A DNA stretch of 64,000 bases from Paenibacillus agricola (GTDB lineage: Bacteria > Bacillota > Bacilli > Paenibacillales > NBRC-103111): positions 62,001 through 126,000 of the forward strand of contig NZ_JAAOIW010000016.1 in assembly GCF_011440305.1 (NCBI RefSeq), written 5' to 3'. Below the pieces are notes generated by a model. The model was not told where the DNA came from. It saw only the letters and a program-made list of their open reading frames with translations, and searched no databases. Position 1 is the stretch's first letter. Every line of letters begins with the position of its first letter. Of this stretch, positions 1 through 8,964 are shown one piece after another. The position numbers were made by a program, and so were the translations under genes.

Positions 1-1
1 A

Positions 2-100
2 GATGAGGCAGAATATGTGGCAATCATTATGGCAATCAATACCATTAATGCATGGAATCGCATCGCCATCTCCACAGGGATGTTCCCTGAACAGGAGTAA
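2..100 (+). CDS. C-terminal fragment of an AhpD/carboxymuconolactone decarboxylase-like protein
   Basis: Only the last 32 codons and a TAA stop lie in the window; the start is off the left edge. The peptide includes INAWNRIAIS and ends in FPEQE. A closing helix with N-A-W-N-R is typical of carboxymuconolactone decarboxylase/AhpD-like alkylhydroperoxidase proteins. These are small helical proteins whose catalytic CxxC lies upstream of this part, so activity cannot be judged here. The family call rests on this short tail and is moderate. Confidence 0.5.
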   Translation, partial: DEAEYVAIIMAINTINAWNRIAISTGMFPEQE

Positions 101-211
101 AGAGAAGAAGCTTACTGAGAGAGATCAATCATGTCAACCGCGTTATATGTAACCGACACCCACTAGATAAAAGTTCATCCCATAAGCCGGGCGCACATAA
201 ATAACAGATTT

Positions 212-274
212 TTGCAGGCGCAATCCCCGTACATTGACTATGTACGGGGATTGACTTTAGTCAAAGGCCTGCAA
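212..274. repeat. Two-tier inverted repeat between genes
   Basis: The inner arms are perfect 13-mers (CAATCCCCGTACA at 221-233 and its complement at 241-253) around a 7-nt loop. An outer pair, TTGCAGGC at 212-219 and GCCTGCAA at 267-274, is also perfect and extends the stem across an internal loop. No T-run follows, so it is not a typical intrinsic terminator. It could end the upstream transcript another way or be a small palindromic element. The rest of 101-362 shows nothing else I recognise. Confidence 0.6.
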
Positions 275-362
275 TAGTCCTGAGCCCTATTGCTCTACAG
301 ACCAATGTTCACCTTTGTAAGATGAGACAAAGTCAAGATTATTATATTTTAGGGGAGGAAAA

Positions 363-1058
363 ATGAGCTATAAAATACTTCTATTTGATTTAGATGATAC
401 ATTGTTAGATTTCGGAGCTAATGAAACGGATTCGTTAAACAAATTGTTTCAGCAACACGGATATACTTTTTCGGATGAGTGGTCTCGAGTATATAATTCC
501 GTCAACAAACAACTATGGGCTGATTATGAAAATGGAAAAATTGTATTAGATGTTGTGCTAAACTCAAGATTTTCAGAAACTATGTCAAGACTTGGAAAAG
601 TTGTGGATGGCATTAAATGGGAAAATATGTATAGAGAACTTTTGGGCAATGGAAGTCAGCTGCTTATGGAAGGAGCTTTAGAAGTGTGTCAGAGCTTATC
701 TATATCCCATAGACTGTTTGTTATTACTAATGGTATAACCCAAACTCAGATAAAACGATTGAAGCAGTCAGGCTTATATGAATTTTTTGAAGACATTTTT
801 GATTCTCAAAGCATTGGATTTCAAAAGCCATCAAAAGAATTTTTTGATTACGTGATGAGTCATATTAAAGATTTTAATATAAGGGAAACCCTTATTATCG
901 GGGATTCATTAAATACCGATATAAAAGGCGGTCTTCTGTCAGGAATTGATACCTGCTGGATTAACAGAAAGTCACAAAAATGCTCTGAAGAAATTCAAAG
1001 TACATACACGGTCACAAGCTTAGTGGAATTATATGACATCTGCACTCCTACAAAATGA
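363..1058 (+). CDS. HAD-family hydrolase, YjjG/YfnB-like nucleotidase
   Basis: A 231-residue haloacid dehalogenase superfamily phosphatase. Motif I is DLDDT at residues 9-13 (nucleophile D9, acid/base D11), a threonine-asparagine motif II is in VITNG, the motif III lysine is in QKPSKEFF, and motif IV is GDSLNTD. Size and motif spacing fit the YjjG/YfnB group, which dephosphorylates noncanonical pyrimidine nucleoside monophosphates; substrate is inferred from the family only. ATG at 363 follows GGGGAGGA at 352-359. The gene is clearly more AT-rich than the ABC and phn genes further on, which could mean transfer. It is monocistronic. Confidence 0.8.
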   Translation: MSYKILLFDLDDTLLDFGANETDSLNKLFQQHGYTFSDEWSRVYNSVNKQLWADYENGKIVLDVVLNSRFSETMSRLGKVVDGIKWENMYRELLGNGSQLLMEGALEVCQSLSISHRLFVITNGITQTQIKRLKQSGLYEFFEDIFDSQSIGFQKPSKEFFDYVMSHIKDFNIRETLIIGDSLNTDIKGGLLSGIDTCWINRKSQKCSEEIQSTYTVTSLVELYDICTPTK

Positions 1059-1347
1059 GCATAATGAGTGACTAAGTTAATTCGTATTATTCGTAACTAC
1101 GTAGAACGATATGTATCGATACCGACAATTTGAGTTATTTAGTGTAACAAAACGGATTTGTAACTTTAGACTAGAGCATACAATCGTAGATTGACGGCAT
1201 CGGATGCTGGAAATACCCTATATTATGCAAATAGTTAACCACCTAAACTTCATGGATGAACAGCACTCCGGAAAGTTGTCTTAAAGGTGTCTACAGCATT
1301 ATGGATGCGAGTATGCGTTATAATATAAGCGAAAGGATGATGACAGA

Positions 1348-1770
1348 ATGACAGCCATATTAGTAACGAGTGAGCAGGATCTTGAGATGGTTTATGCTAT
1401 CCGGAAAGTAGTATTCGTCGAGGAACAGGGCGTAACCGAAGAAGAGGAGTATGACGAGTTCGAGAAGACGTCGGAGCATGTACTGGTTTATTTCGAAGAT
1501 AGGCCGGTCGGAACTGGCCGTATTCGAATTGTTGAGGATATGGCCAAGCTAGAGCGAATTTGCATTTTGAAGGAATATCGCAAATATGGGCTTGGCAAAA
1601 AAATCATGGATGCACTCGAGTCAATCGCGAAATCTCGGGGCCTTAGTAAGGCAAAGTTGCACGCGCAGACGCACGCCAAAGAGTTCTATAGCAAGATCGG
1701 TTACAAAACGGTATCCGATGTTTTCCTAGAAGCGGATATCCCGCATATAGCCATGGTAAAAGAACTTTAG
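1348..1770 (+). CDS. GNAT-family N-acetyltransferase (YjcF-like)
   Basis: 140 residues, the normal length of a single GNAT domain. The acetyl-CoA-binding segment is visible as LERICILKEYRKYGLGKKIM (R/Q-x-x-G-x-G/A pattern in RKYGLGK), followed by the closing KLHAQTHAKEFYSKIGYKTV strand-helix typical of the YjcF/ElaA group, where a QxxAxxFYxxxGF element ends the fold. The acceptor is unknown. A ribosome site AAAGGATGA lies at 1332-1340. A TATAAT-like box at 1319-1324 is close upstream but has no good -35. The preceding 289 bp hold nothing else recognisable. Confidence 0.8.
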   Translation: MTAILVTSEQDLEMVYAIRKVVFVEEQGVTEEEEYDEFEKTSEHVLVYFEDRPVGTGRIRIVEDMAKLERICILKEYRKYGLGKKIMDALESIAKSRGLSKAKLHAQTHAKEFYSKIGYKTVSDVFLEADIPHIAMVKEL

Positions 1771-1977
1771 TATATAAGCAAATACATGGAGCAGATTGCC
1801 GCGGCAGCTGCTCTTATTTTTTCCTCCTTTTTCATTGAAGTAACTGCCTCATGTAAAACCTCCATTTCCTTGTAATCGTTTGCTTTTCGCAATTTTCTTA
1901 TTTTGCCCGTTGAATTCACCATGCTAGGGGAATGCCCATATAATAACGGAGTAAATAAATCTTGAGGAGTGAATGCG

Positions 1978-2451
1978 TTGGTTAAACTAAACTTAGAAAC
2001 TGCCAAACAATTGCTTGCTGTCGCAGAACAGAAAGCCCGGCAAATGGGGCTTTCCAGCGATATCGCGATCGTTGATGAAGGTGCGAACCTAATCGCTTTC
2101 CATCGTATGGACAATGCCAAAATTGCTGGTATCGACATCTCCATGAACAAGGCTTGGACTAGTGTAGCCATGCAGATGCCGACAGCCAACCTTGCGCAAT
2201 CGGCGCTTCCTGGAGGTCCCTCGTTCGGTATTAATACTACCAACCAGGGTAGACTTGTCATCTTGGGCGGAGGCATCCCTTTCGTCAGTAAAGACAAAGT
2301 CATCGGTGGCATCGGTGTAAGTGGAGGAACGAGCGCTCAAGACATCGAAGTGGCCAATGCCGCGGTTCAAGCCTTCAAGAACCTACTTGGAATGGGAGAC
2401 GCGGCGATTACTAGTGCTCGTATCGGTGGTTCTATCTATTCGAACAGGTAG
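1978..2451 (+). CDS. GlcG/HbpS family heme-binding-like protein
   Basis: About 157 residues with the DUF336 signature: an N-terminal helix (ETAKQLLAVAEQKARQMG), SDIAIVDEGANLIAFHRMDNA, and the glycine-rich GGIGVSGGTSAQDIEVANAAV near the C-terminus. Members include GlcG of glycolate operons and secreted HbpS, which binds heme; this copy has no signal peptide. The frame opens with GTG at 1969, but that codon overlaps the GAGGAG ribosome site (1964-1969). TTG at 1978 sits 8 nt downstream of GAGGAG and is the likelier start. The exact role is unknown. Confidence 0.8.
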   Translation: MVKLNLETAKQLLAVAEQKARQMGLSSDIAIVDEGANLIAFHRMDNAKIAGIDISMNKAWTSVAMQMPTANLAQSALPGGPSFGINTTNQGRLVILGGGIPFVSKDKVIGGIGVSGGTSAQDIEVANAAVQAFKNLLGMGDAAITSARIGGSIYSNR

Positions 2452-2561
2452 GCCGGGCACAACAATAGAGAGCTACCACTAGCTCGAGTGTACTCCACAT
2501 ACCCATTCCTTTAAGCAATCTGTACGGTATTGACGTGGTTGACTGCCAACACGTATCGCCC

Positions 2562-2590
2562 CACCGCGCTCTTGGGATCTCCGCGCGGTG
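2562..2590 (+). terminator. GC-rich hairpin after the GlcG-like gene
   Basis: CACCGCGC at 2562-2569 pairs perfectly with GCGCGGTG at 2583-2590 around a 13-nt loop. There is no T-run right after it (the first T-rich stretch is at about 2614), so termination is plausible but not shown. Confidence 0.4.
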
Positions 2591-2650
2591 CAGAAGGGTG
2601 GTAGTGCAGAGCGTTATTTTTCAGTTACTTCTTCAGTGTGATTCGACAGA

Positions 2651-2680
2651 TTCAATAATATTTTTATGTTATATTATAAT
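2651..2680 (+). promoter_or_regulatory. Candidate sigma-A promoter for the aldo/keto reductase
   Basis: A perfect -10 TATAAT lies at 2675-2680, with TTCAAT at 2651-2656 as a weak -35 and an 18-bp spacer. The ribosome site GGAGGG (2701-2706) and ATG at 2713 follow at normal distance. Confidence 0.45.
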
Positions 2681-2712
2681 AGTTGGTAAAATAAAGTATT
2701 GGAGGGATTAAC

Positions 2713-3666
2713 ATGCAATATCGTAATTTAGGGACAAGCGGATTAGAAGTTTCGGTGCTTGGTTTGGGTACGAATGCATTCGGTGGACGCGCAGACAAAA
2801 ATACATCGATTCGAGTACTGCATCATGCAGTTGATAATGGGATCACGTTCATTGACACCGCCAATATTTATACAGGCACAAAGTCGGAAGAGATCATCGG
2901 AGAAGCGTTTGAAGGACGGCGTCATGAGGTGCTCCTTGCGACAAAAGTGGGCATAAAGCTAGGAGAAGGTCCGAACACCAGAGGTTCCTCACGTCAGCAT
3001 ATTCTAAAGGAACTCGAAGGAAGTTTGCGTCGCTTGCGTACGGACTACATAGACCTCTATCAGATTCATGCTTTTGATCCGAAAACTACGCTTGAGGAGA
3101 CTCTCCGTGCTTTGGATGATCTTGTAACATCCGGAAAAGTGAGATACGTGGGGGCATCGAATTATGCATCGTGGCAAATGATGAAAGCCCTTGCCATTAG
3201 CCAAAGTCAACACCTGATCAAGTATGTTTCGGTTCAACCCGGTTATTCACTGGCTGATCGTGGTGTAGAAAGGGAACTGATTCCGTTCTGTGTAGATCAG
3301 GGAATCGGACTCATTCCTTATTTTCCTCTGGCAGGAGGAATTCTTACAGGCAAATATTCGGAAGGTTCTGTACCTAGCGGATCGCAATTGGACAAGAACC
3401 CTAACTTTGCGAAACGTGTGAACGCCGCCCGAGTAGAGTTGGGTGAACAAGTGGCAAAAATTGCTGCGGAGATCGGTACATCTGCCACGGCCCTCTCGCT
3501 GGCTTGGTTGATGCACCAGCCTGCGGTAAGCACCGTCATCGCTGGAGCGACCCGTGAATCTCAAATCGATGAGAATCTGAAGGCGGTTAACCTCGACCTT
3601 TCCGAGGACGTTCTGAAATCGCTTGACGAACTAAGTAAAGACTTTATCTATTCACCTCCGTTTTGA
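2713..3666 (+). CDS. Aldo/keto reductase
   Basis: 317 residues with the full aldo/keto reductase tetrad: D48 and Y53 in FIDTANIY, K78 in LLATKVG and H119 in DLYQIHAFD. It opens with the family hallmark YRNLGTSGLEVS. Members are cytosolic (alpha/beta)8 barrels that reduce aldehydes or ketones with NADPH. The length and the LGLGTNAFG segment fit the YajO/IolS/YhdN-like bacterial subgroup. ATG at 2713 follows GGAGGG. The SDR 50 bp downstream on the same strand may be co-transcribed. The substrate is not deducible. Confidence 0.88.
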   Translation: MQYRNLGTSGLEVSVLGLGTNAFGGRADKNTSIRVLHHAVDNGITFIDTANIYTGTKSEEIIGEAFEGRRHEVLLATKVGIKLGEGPNTRGSSRQHILKELEGSLRRLRTDYIDLYQIHAFDPKTTLEETLRALDDLVTSGKVRYVGASNYASWQMMKALAISQSQHLIKYVSVQPGYSLADRGVERELIPFCVDQGIGLIPYFPLAGGILTGKYSEGSVPSGSQLDKNPNFAKRVNAARVELGEQVAKIAAEIGTSATALSLAWLMHQPAVSTVIAGATRESQIDENLKAVNLDLSEDVLKSLDELSKDFIYSPPF

Positions 3667-3716
3667 GCACATTGAATTGAATATATATTATTTAATAAGC
3701 TGAGGAGGAACGGAAG

Positions 3717-4502
3717 TTGATAAGCCGTTTATTCGGAAAAGTAGCGCTGGTCACCGGCGCCGGGAGTGGTCTAGGCAGGGCGATTGCGATTGGTCTTGCC
3801 GATCAGGGAGCGGAAGTGATTCTCATCGGTCGGAGGGAACAGGCGCTTAGAGAAACGCAGGAGATCATTCAAGCCTTAGGTGGTAATGCGTTCTGGTATG
3901 CGGTGGATGTTAGTATTCAGGAGGCTATAGCTAGCATGGCTAGTCAGGTGTTGGAACATCACGGCATTCCGGTCGTTCTAGTGAATGCGGCAGGGATTTA
4001 TGGGGAAGTAAACCCGATTTCACAAAGTGATCCGGCCATATGGATGAACACCTTGATGACAAATACGGCAGGACCTTATCTGATATGTCGCGCTTTTGCA
4101 GGCGAGATGATGAAAACGGGATGGGGGAGAATCGTCAATATCACCTCCGCTGCATCATTAGCTGCTCCTACACCGTCAAACAGCGCCTACGCCGTTAGTA
4201 AAGTGGCCTTGAACCACTTTACCAGGCAACTTGCCGCCGAGCTTCAAGGAACCGGAGTAACCGCTAATGTGATGCATCCAGGGGAAGTCATGACTGAAAT
4301 GTTCGATTCCATACGTATGGCTTCTCGTGAATCAGGAGGTATGGCCAATTGGATCAATTGGGTAGAGCAGACGGGAGGAGACTTACCTGAAAAAACGGTC
4401 AAGCTGATATTGGATCTGCTAAAGCCTGAATCGGATCCTATCAACGGACGGTTTTTATGGATCGAGGACGGACTCAAGAAACCGCTGCCCAGCTGGGAGT
4501 AA
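3717..4502 (+). CDS. SDR-family oxidoreductase
   Basis: 261 residues, a classical short-chain dehydrogenase/reductase: cofactor motif TGAGSGLG at residues 13-20, NAAG at 90-93, S144 in NITSAAS, and the catalytic Y158-x3-K162 in YAVSK. The loop IGRRE after the second strand fits NADP preference, an inference only. It starts with TTG at 3717, chosen because GAGGAGG at 3702-3708 is 8 nt upstream. It probably forms an operon with the aldo/keto reductase. The substrate is unknown. Confidence 0.88.
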   Translation: MISRLFGKVALVTGAGSGLGRAIAIGLADQGAEVILIGRREQALRETQEIIQALGGNAFWYAVDVSIQEAIASMASQVLEHHGIPVVLVNAAGIYGEVNPISQSDPAIWMNTLMTNTAGPYLICRAFAGEMMKTGWGRIVNITSAASLAAPTPSNSAYAVSKVALNHFTRQLAAELQGTGVTANVMHPGEVMTEMFDSIRMASRESGGMANWINWVEQTGGDLPEKTVKLILDLLKPESDPINGRFLWIEDGLKKPLPSWE

Positions 4503-4722
4503 CTGTCTAAAGAGGCAAAGCTAGCTTATTGGGGATAGTTGTGGGGATGAAATTTTTAGAATGAGCTACGACGGGCGCAAGCCTATTGTAGCTCTATTTG
4601 CCTATCTAAATAGATATCTTCTATATGGACAAGCAGGTATCAGTATGAGGATCTCGAATATAAAAAATAACGCTTACAACTTACATGGAATTATTATCCA
4701 TGTGATCGGGGGAGTTGTGCTT

Positions 4723-6873
4723 ATGATATCAATATTCAAAAATAATTGGTTTTATCGTCAGCTTTTCACCTACCTGCCCATCTTTTTCATTATTTCTTCC
4801 ACGCTTATTTTTTTCATTTTTTTATCAACCAGCCAAATCATTAAGGGAGAAGTAACCAAAGCCGATGGCGTTTATCTGCAGCATGCGATTCAATCCATCG
4901 ATTACGCCCTGGAAACGATTAATCAGCAGATGATCAAAGAAGTATTGACGAATAACCATATGAAAAATTTTGCAAGCCTATCCGAATACGAGAACCTTCC
5001 ACTAGTCAATTACCAGCTTGCCAATGATTTAAGGGAGCTTACCTTGCTTAACCCGCTAATCGACTCCGTATATTTTTACCGTATCTTTGACCAGTTCATC
5101 CTGACTACAAACCAATTGGTTTCGATAGATACGTTTAATGATCGGGAATTTCTTCTTAATCTAAATGGCAATAGACCACCATACAACTGGTTTGGAGTGA
5201 GGAATTATAAAGAATTCCAGAACCAGCAGGAGCCTGTACAAGTCGTTTCTCTTGTAAGAAGCTTGTCTAATGAGCATCAGGGATATTTGGTGGTTAATGT
5301 AAAAACCGATGCGATTAAGAAAATGATTGATAATATGTCAACCTCGCAAATTACCTTCATCGATATTTATGATCAAGCAGGAAAGCTACTATGGGGAGAT
5401 CTGAATGGAGCCGCTCATTTATCCAAGCAAGAAATGTCCAATATCCAATCCACCTACACAAACTGGACCTACCTCAGCGGCTTGAAGGGCGACAATGTAT
5501 TCGGAGTAGCCTCTTCGATCATCTCTTATATGTGGATGGCTGGCGGATTGTTTATTGCGATCCTCGGGGGCTTGTTGATCTTTTATGTGATACGCTGGAA
5601 CTACAAGCCTGTAGAAGCGCTCATCAAGCAATCCAGCGGTTTTTTGAAGCAGTATCAAGAGAATCTCATCTATCGAAAATCACATTTTTTTCGAAAATTA
5701 ATGAGCGAGAACCATAAAATAAGTGAAGCGGAATGGAATTTTGAAGTGGAAAAGCTCGGGCTCTCCAATGAATTCGAGCAGCTAAGTGTGGCTATTATTG
5801 AAATAGATAACTACTACGAGTTTAAAAACAAGTATTCGAATAAGGATCAATACCTGTTAACCTTCATTCTCAGTAACGTCCTGCTGGAAATCTCCCAGAA
5901 AAACTCGATCAATGTATGGTCAGAATGGTTGGAGAAGCATCAGCTTAGTGTTTTATTCCAAATTAGCGAGAACAATATCAATGCTCAGGAAATTATTTTT
6001 GCTTTATGTGAGCAAATGCGAATATGGGTCGAGCGCAATCTGAAGTTCACGGTAACGATAGGAATTGGCAATGCCACCAAACAAATTTCAATGGTTCCGC
6101 ATGCCTATCACGAATCACTGGACAGCACCAAATACAAGACAGCTCTGGGCAATAATCGGATTATCGGGTTTTGGGAAATTTCGGCCAAGGCGTACACGGA
6201 AAGCTTCCGGCATTTGCATTTCATTCGTACGATGTCCCAGCATCTTCGTCTGGGGGAACCGGAATGGGAAGGTCCATATAGACAATTTATGAATGAGCTA
6301 AAGCACGGCTTTTTATCCAGAGATGAGGTGATTTCGCAGCTACACTATTTAATTTATTATCTTTATAAGGATATTATGGAGCTGTCTGTTGATTTTCAGG
6401 ATATTTGGAAGCACGCAGCACTACCGCAATTAAATAAGCTGGTGGATCGTTTCGATCTTATTGAAGAGGTAGAAGAAGAATTTTTTGATATCTTGGTTCG
6501 AGCCAAGGCGGAAATGGATCTTTTACGGGACAGCAAAAAAAATCATTTTCAAATCCAAAAGGTCAGGATGTACATAGAAGAGCATTATGCCAATCAAGAA
6601 ATTTCTCTTAATAGCCTAAGCGATGAATTCGGTATCAGCCCCAAATACCTGAGCCGATTGTTCAAGGATGAGTTCGGAGTTAATTTTGTTGATTATTTAG
6701 TTTCCGTCAGAGTGAAAAACGCCAAGAAATTGTTGTGCGAAACGACCGATTCGATCCAGGATATCGCAGTCAGAGTGGGTTATGTTCACTCCCTATCGTT
6801 TATACGGGTTTTTAAAAAAATCGTAGGACTCACCCCTGGTGATTACCGAAAAGAGACAACAAATCAGCTATAG
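4723..6873 (+). CDS. Membrane-anchored AraC-family regulator
   Basis: About 716 residues from ATG 4723, chosen because GGGGGAG at 4708-4714 precedes it; the frame is open back to 4561 but that extension lacks a ribosome site. The order is a first membrane helix (LFTYLPIFFIISSTLIFFIF), an extracytoplasmic Cache-like sensor of about 250 residues, a second helix (MAGGLFIAILGGLLIFYVI), a cytoplasmic linker, and a C-terminal AraC double helix-turn-helix (IEEHYANQEISLNSLSDEFG, then GYVHSLSFIRVFKKIVGLTPGDYR). This one-component design is common in Paenibacillus next to sugar ABC operons. It lies directly upstream of the permeases and probably controls them in response to an extracellular ligand. Confidence 0.85.
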   Translation: MISIFKNNWFYRQLFTYLPIFFIISSTLIFFIFLSTSQIIKGEVTKADGVYLQHAIQSIDYALETINQQMIKEVLTNNHMKNFASLSEYENLPLVNYQLANDLRELTLLNPLIDSVYFYRIFDQFILTTNQLVSIDTFNDREFLLNLNGNRPPYNWFGVRNYKEFQNQQEPVQVVSLVRSLSNEHQGYLVVNVKTDAIKKMIDNMSTSQITFIDIYDQAGKLLWGDLNGAAHLSKQEMSNIQSTYTNWTYLSGLKGDNVFGVASSIISYMWMAGGLFIAILGGLLIFYVIRWNYKPVEALIKQSSGFLKQYQENLIYRKSHFFRKLMSENHKISEAEWNFEVEKLGLSNEFEQLSVAIIEIDNYYEFKNKYSNKDQYLLTFILSNVLLEISQKNSINVWSEWLEKHQLSVLFQISENNINAQEIIFALCEQMRIWVERNLKFTVTIGIGNATKQISMVPHAYHESLDSTKYKTALGNNRIIGFWEISAKAYTESFRHLHFIRTMSQHLRLGEPEWEGPYRQFMNELKHGFLSRDEVISQLHYLIYYLYKDIMELSVDFQDIWKHAALPQLNKLVDRFDLIEEVEEEFFDILVRAKAEMDLLRDSKKNHFQIQKVRMYIEEHYANQEISLNSLSDEFGISPKYLSRLFKDEFGVNFVDYLVSVRVKNAKKLLCETTDSIQDIAVRVGYVHSLSFIRVFKKIVGLTPGDYRKETTNQL

Positions 6874-6960
6874 TACGAATGGTATATGCTGGGAATCATG
6901 TATATTGACCCTAAATTCGTTACCGTTTACTCTAAAGGCAATCACCTAAGGAGGTCAAAT

Positions 6961-7929
6961 ATGCGAATGAAGGAAGGACAAATTCCGCTGGCAAACAAGC
7001 AAATCGCTCAGCATACACATTTCAATTGGATGCAGGCAAGGAAAAAGCTCAAACAAAACCTCTTTCTTCTACTCCTATTTTTCCCTCCTGTCGTATATTT
7101 CATCGTTATCAAATATATCCCTATGCTTGGACTTATTATCGCTTTTAAAGATTACAGCTTTATGGATGGCGTATGGGGGAGCCCCTGGGTGGGGCTCAGC
7201 AACTTCGAAACTTTATTCAATACCTCCCAGACGTTGCAGATCATTCGCAACACGCTGCTTTTAAGTCTGTTAAGTGTATTTGTTGGCTTCCCTTTTCCGA
7301 TCATGCTGGCCATTCTGTTAAGTGAAGTCAAGAAAATTTGGTTCAGAAAATCGGTGCAAACGCTCGTGTTTTTGCCTCATTTTATTTCATGGGTTGTGAT
7401 TGGAGGCATGGTCTTAAGCATTTTCTCCCAAGATACAGGGATTGTGAACTACTGGATTCAGCAATGGACGGGAAGTGCATTCCCTTTTCTGTACAAGGAG
7501 CCTTCATGGATCGCGATTTTTGTGGGATCAGGCATTTGGAAGACAGCCGGGTGGACAGCTATTATTTATTTGGCAGCGCTCTCAACGATTGATCCCAGCC
7601 TGTACGAATCGGCCAGCCTTGATGGAGCGGGAAAACTGAGGAAAATTTGGCATATCACGCTCCCCGGAATTAGCTCAACGATTGTGCTTATGTTTATTCT
7701 TTCTATGGGGCATGTGATGGAGGTTGGCTTCGACCAAGTGTATGTGCTGCAAAATCCGGTGATATCCAATGTTTCCGAGGTGATCAGCACTTATATTTAT
7801 AAGGTAGGCCTGCAAGGCATGCAGTTCAGTCTCACAGCGGCAATGGGGCTATTTGAATCGATAATAAGCTTGATCATGGTTTTAACCGCCAATCAAATAG
7901 CTAGAAAATTTGGCAGAGGGCTTTGGTAA
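6961..7929 (+). CDS. ABC transporter permease, LplB/MalF type
   Basis: 322 residues from ATG 6961, which follows a near-perfect AAGGAGGT at 6948-6955. It has about six membrane helices, beginning with the LFLLLLFFPPVVYFIVIKYIPMLG segment usual in LplB-type proteins. The EAA loop coupling to the ATPase is at YESASLDGAGKLRKIWHITLP. With the next permease and binding protein it should form an importer for an oligosaccharide or sugar acid. No ATPase is encoded here; such importers often share an MsmX-type ATPase (family knowledge). The substrate is unknown. Confidence 0.88.
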   Translation: MRMKEGQIPLANKQIAQHTHFNWMQARKKLKQNLFLLLLFFPPVVYFIVIKYIPMLGLIIAFKDYSFMDGVWGSPWVGLSNFETLFNTSQTLQIIRNTLLLSLLSVFVGFPFPIMLAILLSEVKKIWFRKSVQTLVFLPHFISWVVIGGMVLSIFSQDTGIVNYWIQQWTGSAFPFLYKEPSWIAIFVGSGIWKTAGWTAIIYLAALSTIDPSLYESASLDGAGKLRKIWHITLPGISSTIVLMFILSMGHVMEVGFDQVYVLQNPVISNVSEVISTYIYKVGLQGMQFSLTAAMGLFESIISLIMVLTANQIARKFGRGLW

Positions 7930-7987
7930 TTAAATTGGCTTTGATCATGTAAGGGAGCATTCGTAATTGAAGAGGGGGTGAGACGGA

Positions 7988-8863
7988 ATGAAAGAAACAG
8001 CGGGCGAGAAATGTTTTTATGTGTTCAACTATGTGGTGCTGTCCATTGCAGGCTTAAGCTGCATTTTGCCCTTTATGCATGTATTCGCTTTATCCTTTAG
8101 TGACTCAGCGGCGATTACATCCGGCTTTGTTATATTCTGGCCTATCGATTGGACGGGTGCTGCCTATAGCACACTCATTGTTGGAACGAATATACTAAAG
8201 GCTTTTCTGAATAGTGTGATCATTACGGTTATAGGTGTTATTCTCAGCATGACATTTACGATTATGGCCGCATATCCACTGTCACGTCCCTACTTTTACT
8301 ACCGCAGATTATTCACACTGGGCATCGTATTTACGATGATCTTTTCCGGCGGCTTGGTGCCCACCTTTCTGGTCATTAAGGGCTTGGGACTGGTTAATTC
8401 CTACGGTGCGATCTGGATCACAGGATTGGTGAGTGCTTTTAACATGCTGGTGATGAAAAGCTTTTTTGAAAATATTCCGGTAGAAATGGAAGAGGCGGCC
8501 CGAATGGATGGCTGTAATGAATTCAAGCTGCTTTTTAAAGTGATGCTGCCCTTATCCGTTCCCGTATTGGCCGCATTGACCTTATTCTACGGAGTTGGCT
8601 ATTGGAATGCCTTCATGAGTGTCCTGATTTATATCAATGACACCTTGAAATTCAATTTGACGGTATTGGTTCAGCAAATGGTAAGGAGCCAATCCCTGAT
8701 GCAGGAAATGAACAGGCTGCAGCCCGAGGACATACTGACCATGACACCGGACTCGATCAAAGCAGCCGCAGTCCTGATTATGGTGGCTCCGATGCTCTTG
8801 GTGTATCCTTTTTTGCAAAAATATTTTATCAAGGGCATTATGCTGGGCGCAATAAAAGGATAG
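7988..8863 (+). CDS. ABC transporter permease, LplC/YtcP type
   Basis: 291 residues with six predicted membrane helices. The EAA motif is MEEAARMDGCNEFKLLFKVMLPLS and the C-terminus YFIKGIMLGAIKG is the standard ending of the LplC/YtcP group. ATG at 7988 follows AGAGGGGGTGAG. It is the second half of the heterodimeric channel with the gene 58 bp upstream. The paralogue at 58420-59295 has the same architecture and ending. Confidence 0.88.
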   Translation: MKETAGEKCFYVFNYVVLSIAGLSCILPFMHVFALSFSDSAAITSGFVIFWPIDWTGAAYSTLIVGTNILKAFLNSVIITVIGVILSMTFTIMAAYPLSRPYFYYRRLFTLGIVFTMIFSGGLVPTFLVIKGLGLVNSYGAIWITGLVSAFNMLVMKSFFENIPVEMEEAARMDGCNEFKLLFKVMLPLSVPVLAALTLFYGVGYWNAFMSVLIYINDTLKFNLTVLVQQMVRSQSLMQEMNRLQPEDILTMTPDSIKAAAVLIMVAPMLLVYPFLQKYFIKGIMLGAIKG

Positions 8864-8880
8864 GAGCCATTGGCGTAAGT

Positions 8881-8918
8881 GGGAGGTGATTCAACATGTG
8901 AGTTTGCCTAGTGGATGA
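8881..8918 (+). promoter_or_regulatory. Leader with strong ribosome site before a start-stop (ATGTGA) or six-codon frame
   Basis: GGGAGGTGAT (8881-8890) is an almost perfect Shine-Dalgarno sequence. What follows is ATG TGA at 8896-8901, a start codon directly followed by stop. An overlapping GTG at 8898 opens a six-codon frame (M-S-L-P-S-G) ending in TGA at 8916-8918. The binding-protein gene starts at 8965 with its own GGAGGAG. Such minimal frames can tune translation of the next gene; that role is inference. Confidence 0.4.
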
Positions 8919-8964
8919 GGGGGCATGGCGCAGCAAAGCAAAATCATGATGGAGGAGATATGCA

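Noticed and set aside
1767-2312. 181-codon minus-strand frame over the GlcG/HbpS-like gene
   Set aside because: The plus-strand gene has a clear family match and ribosome site; the minus-strand protein is low-complexity and matches no family I know.
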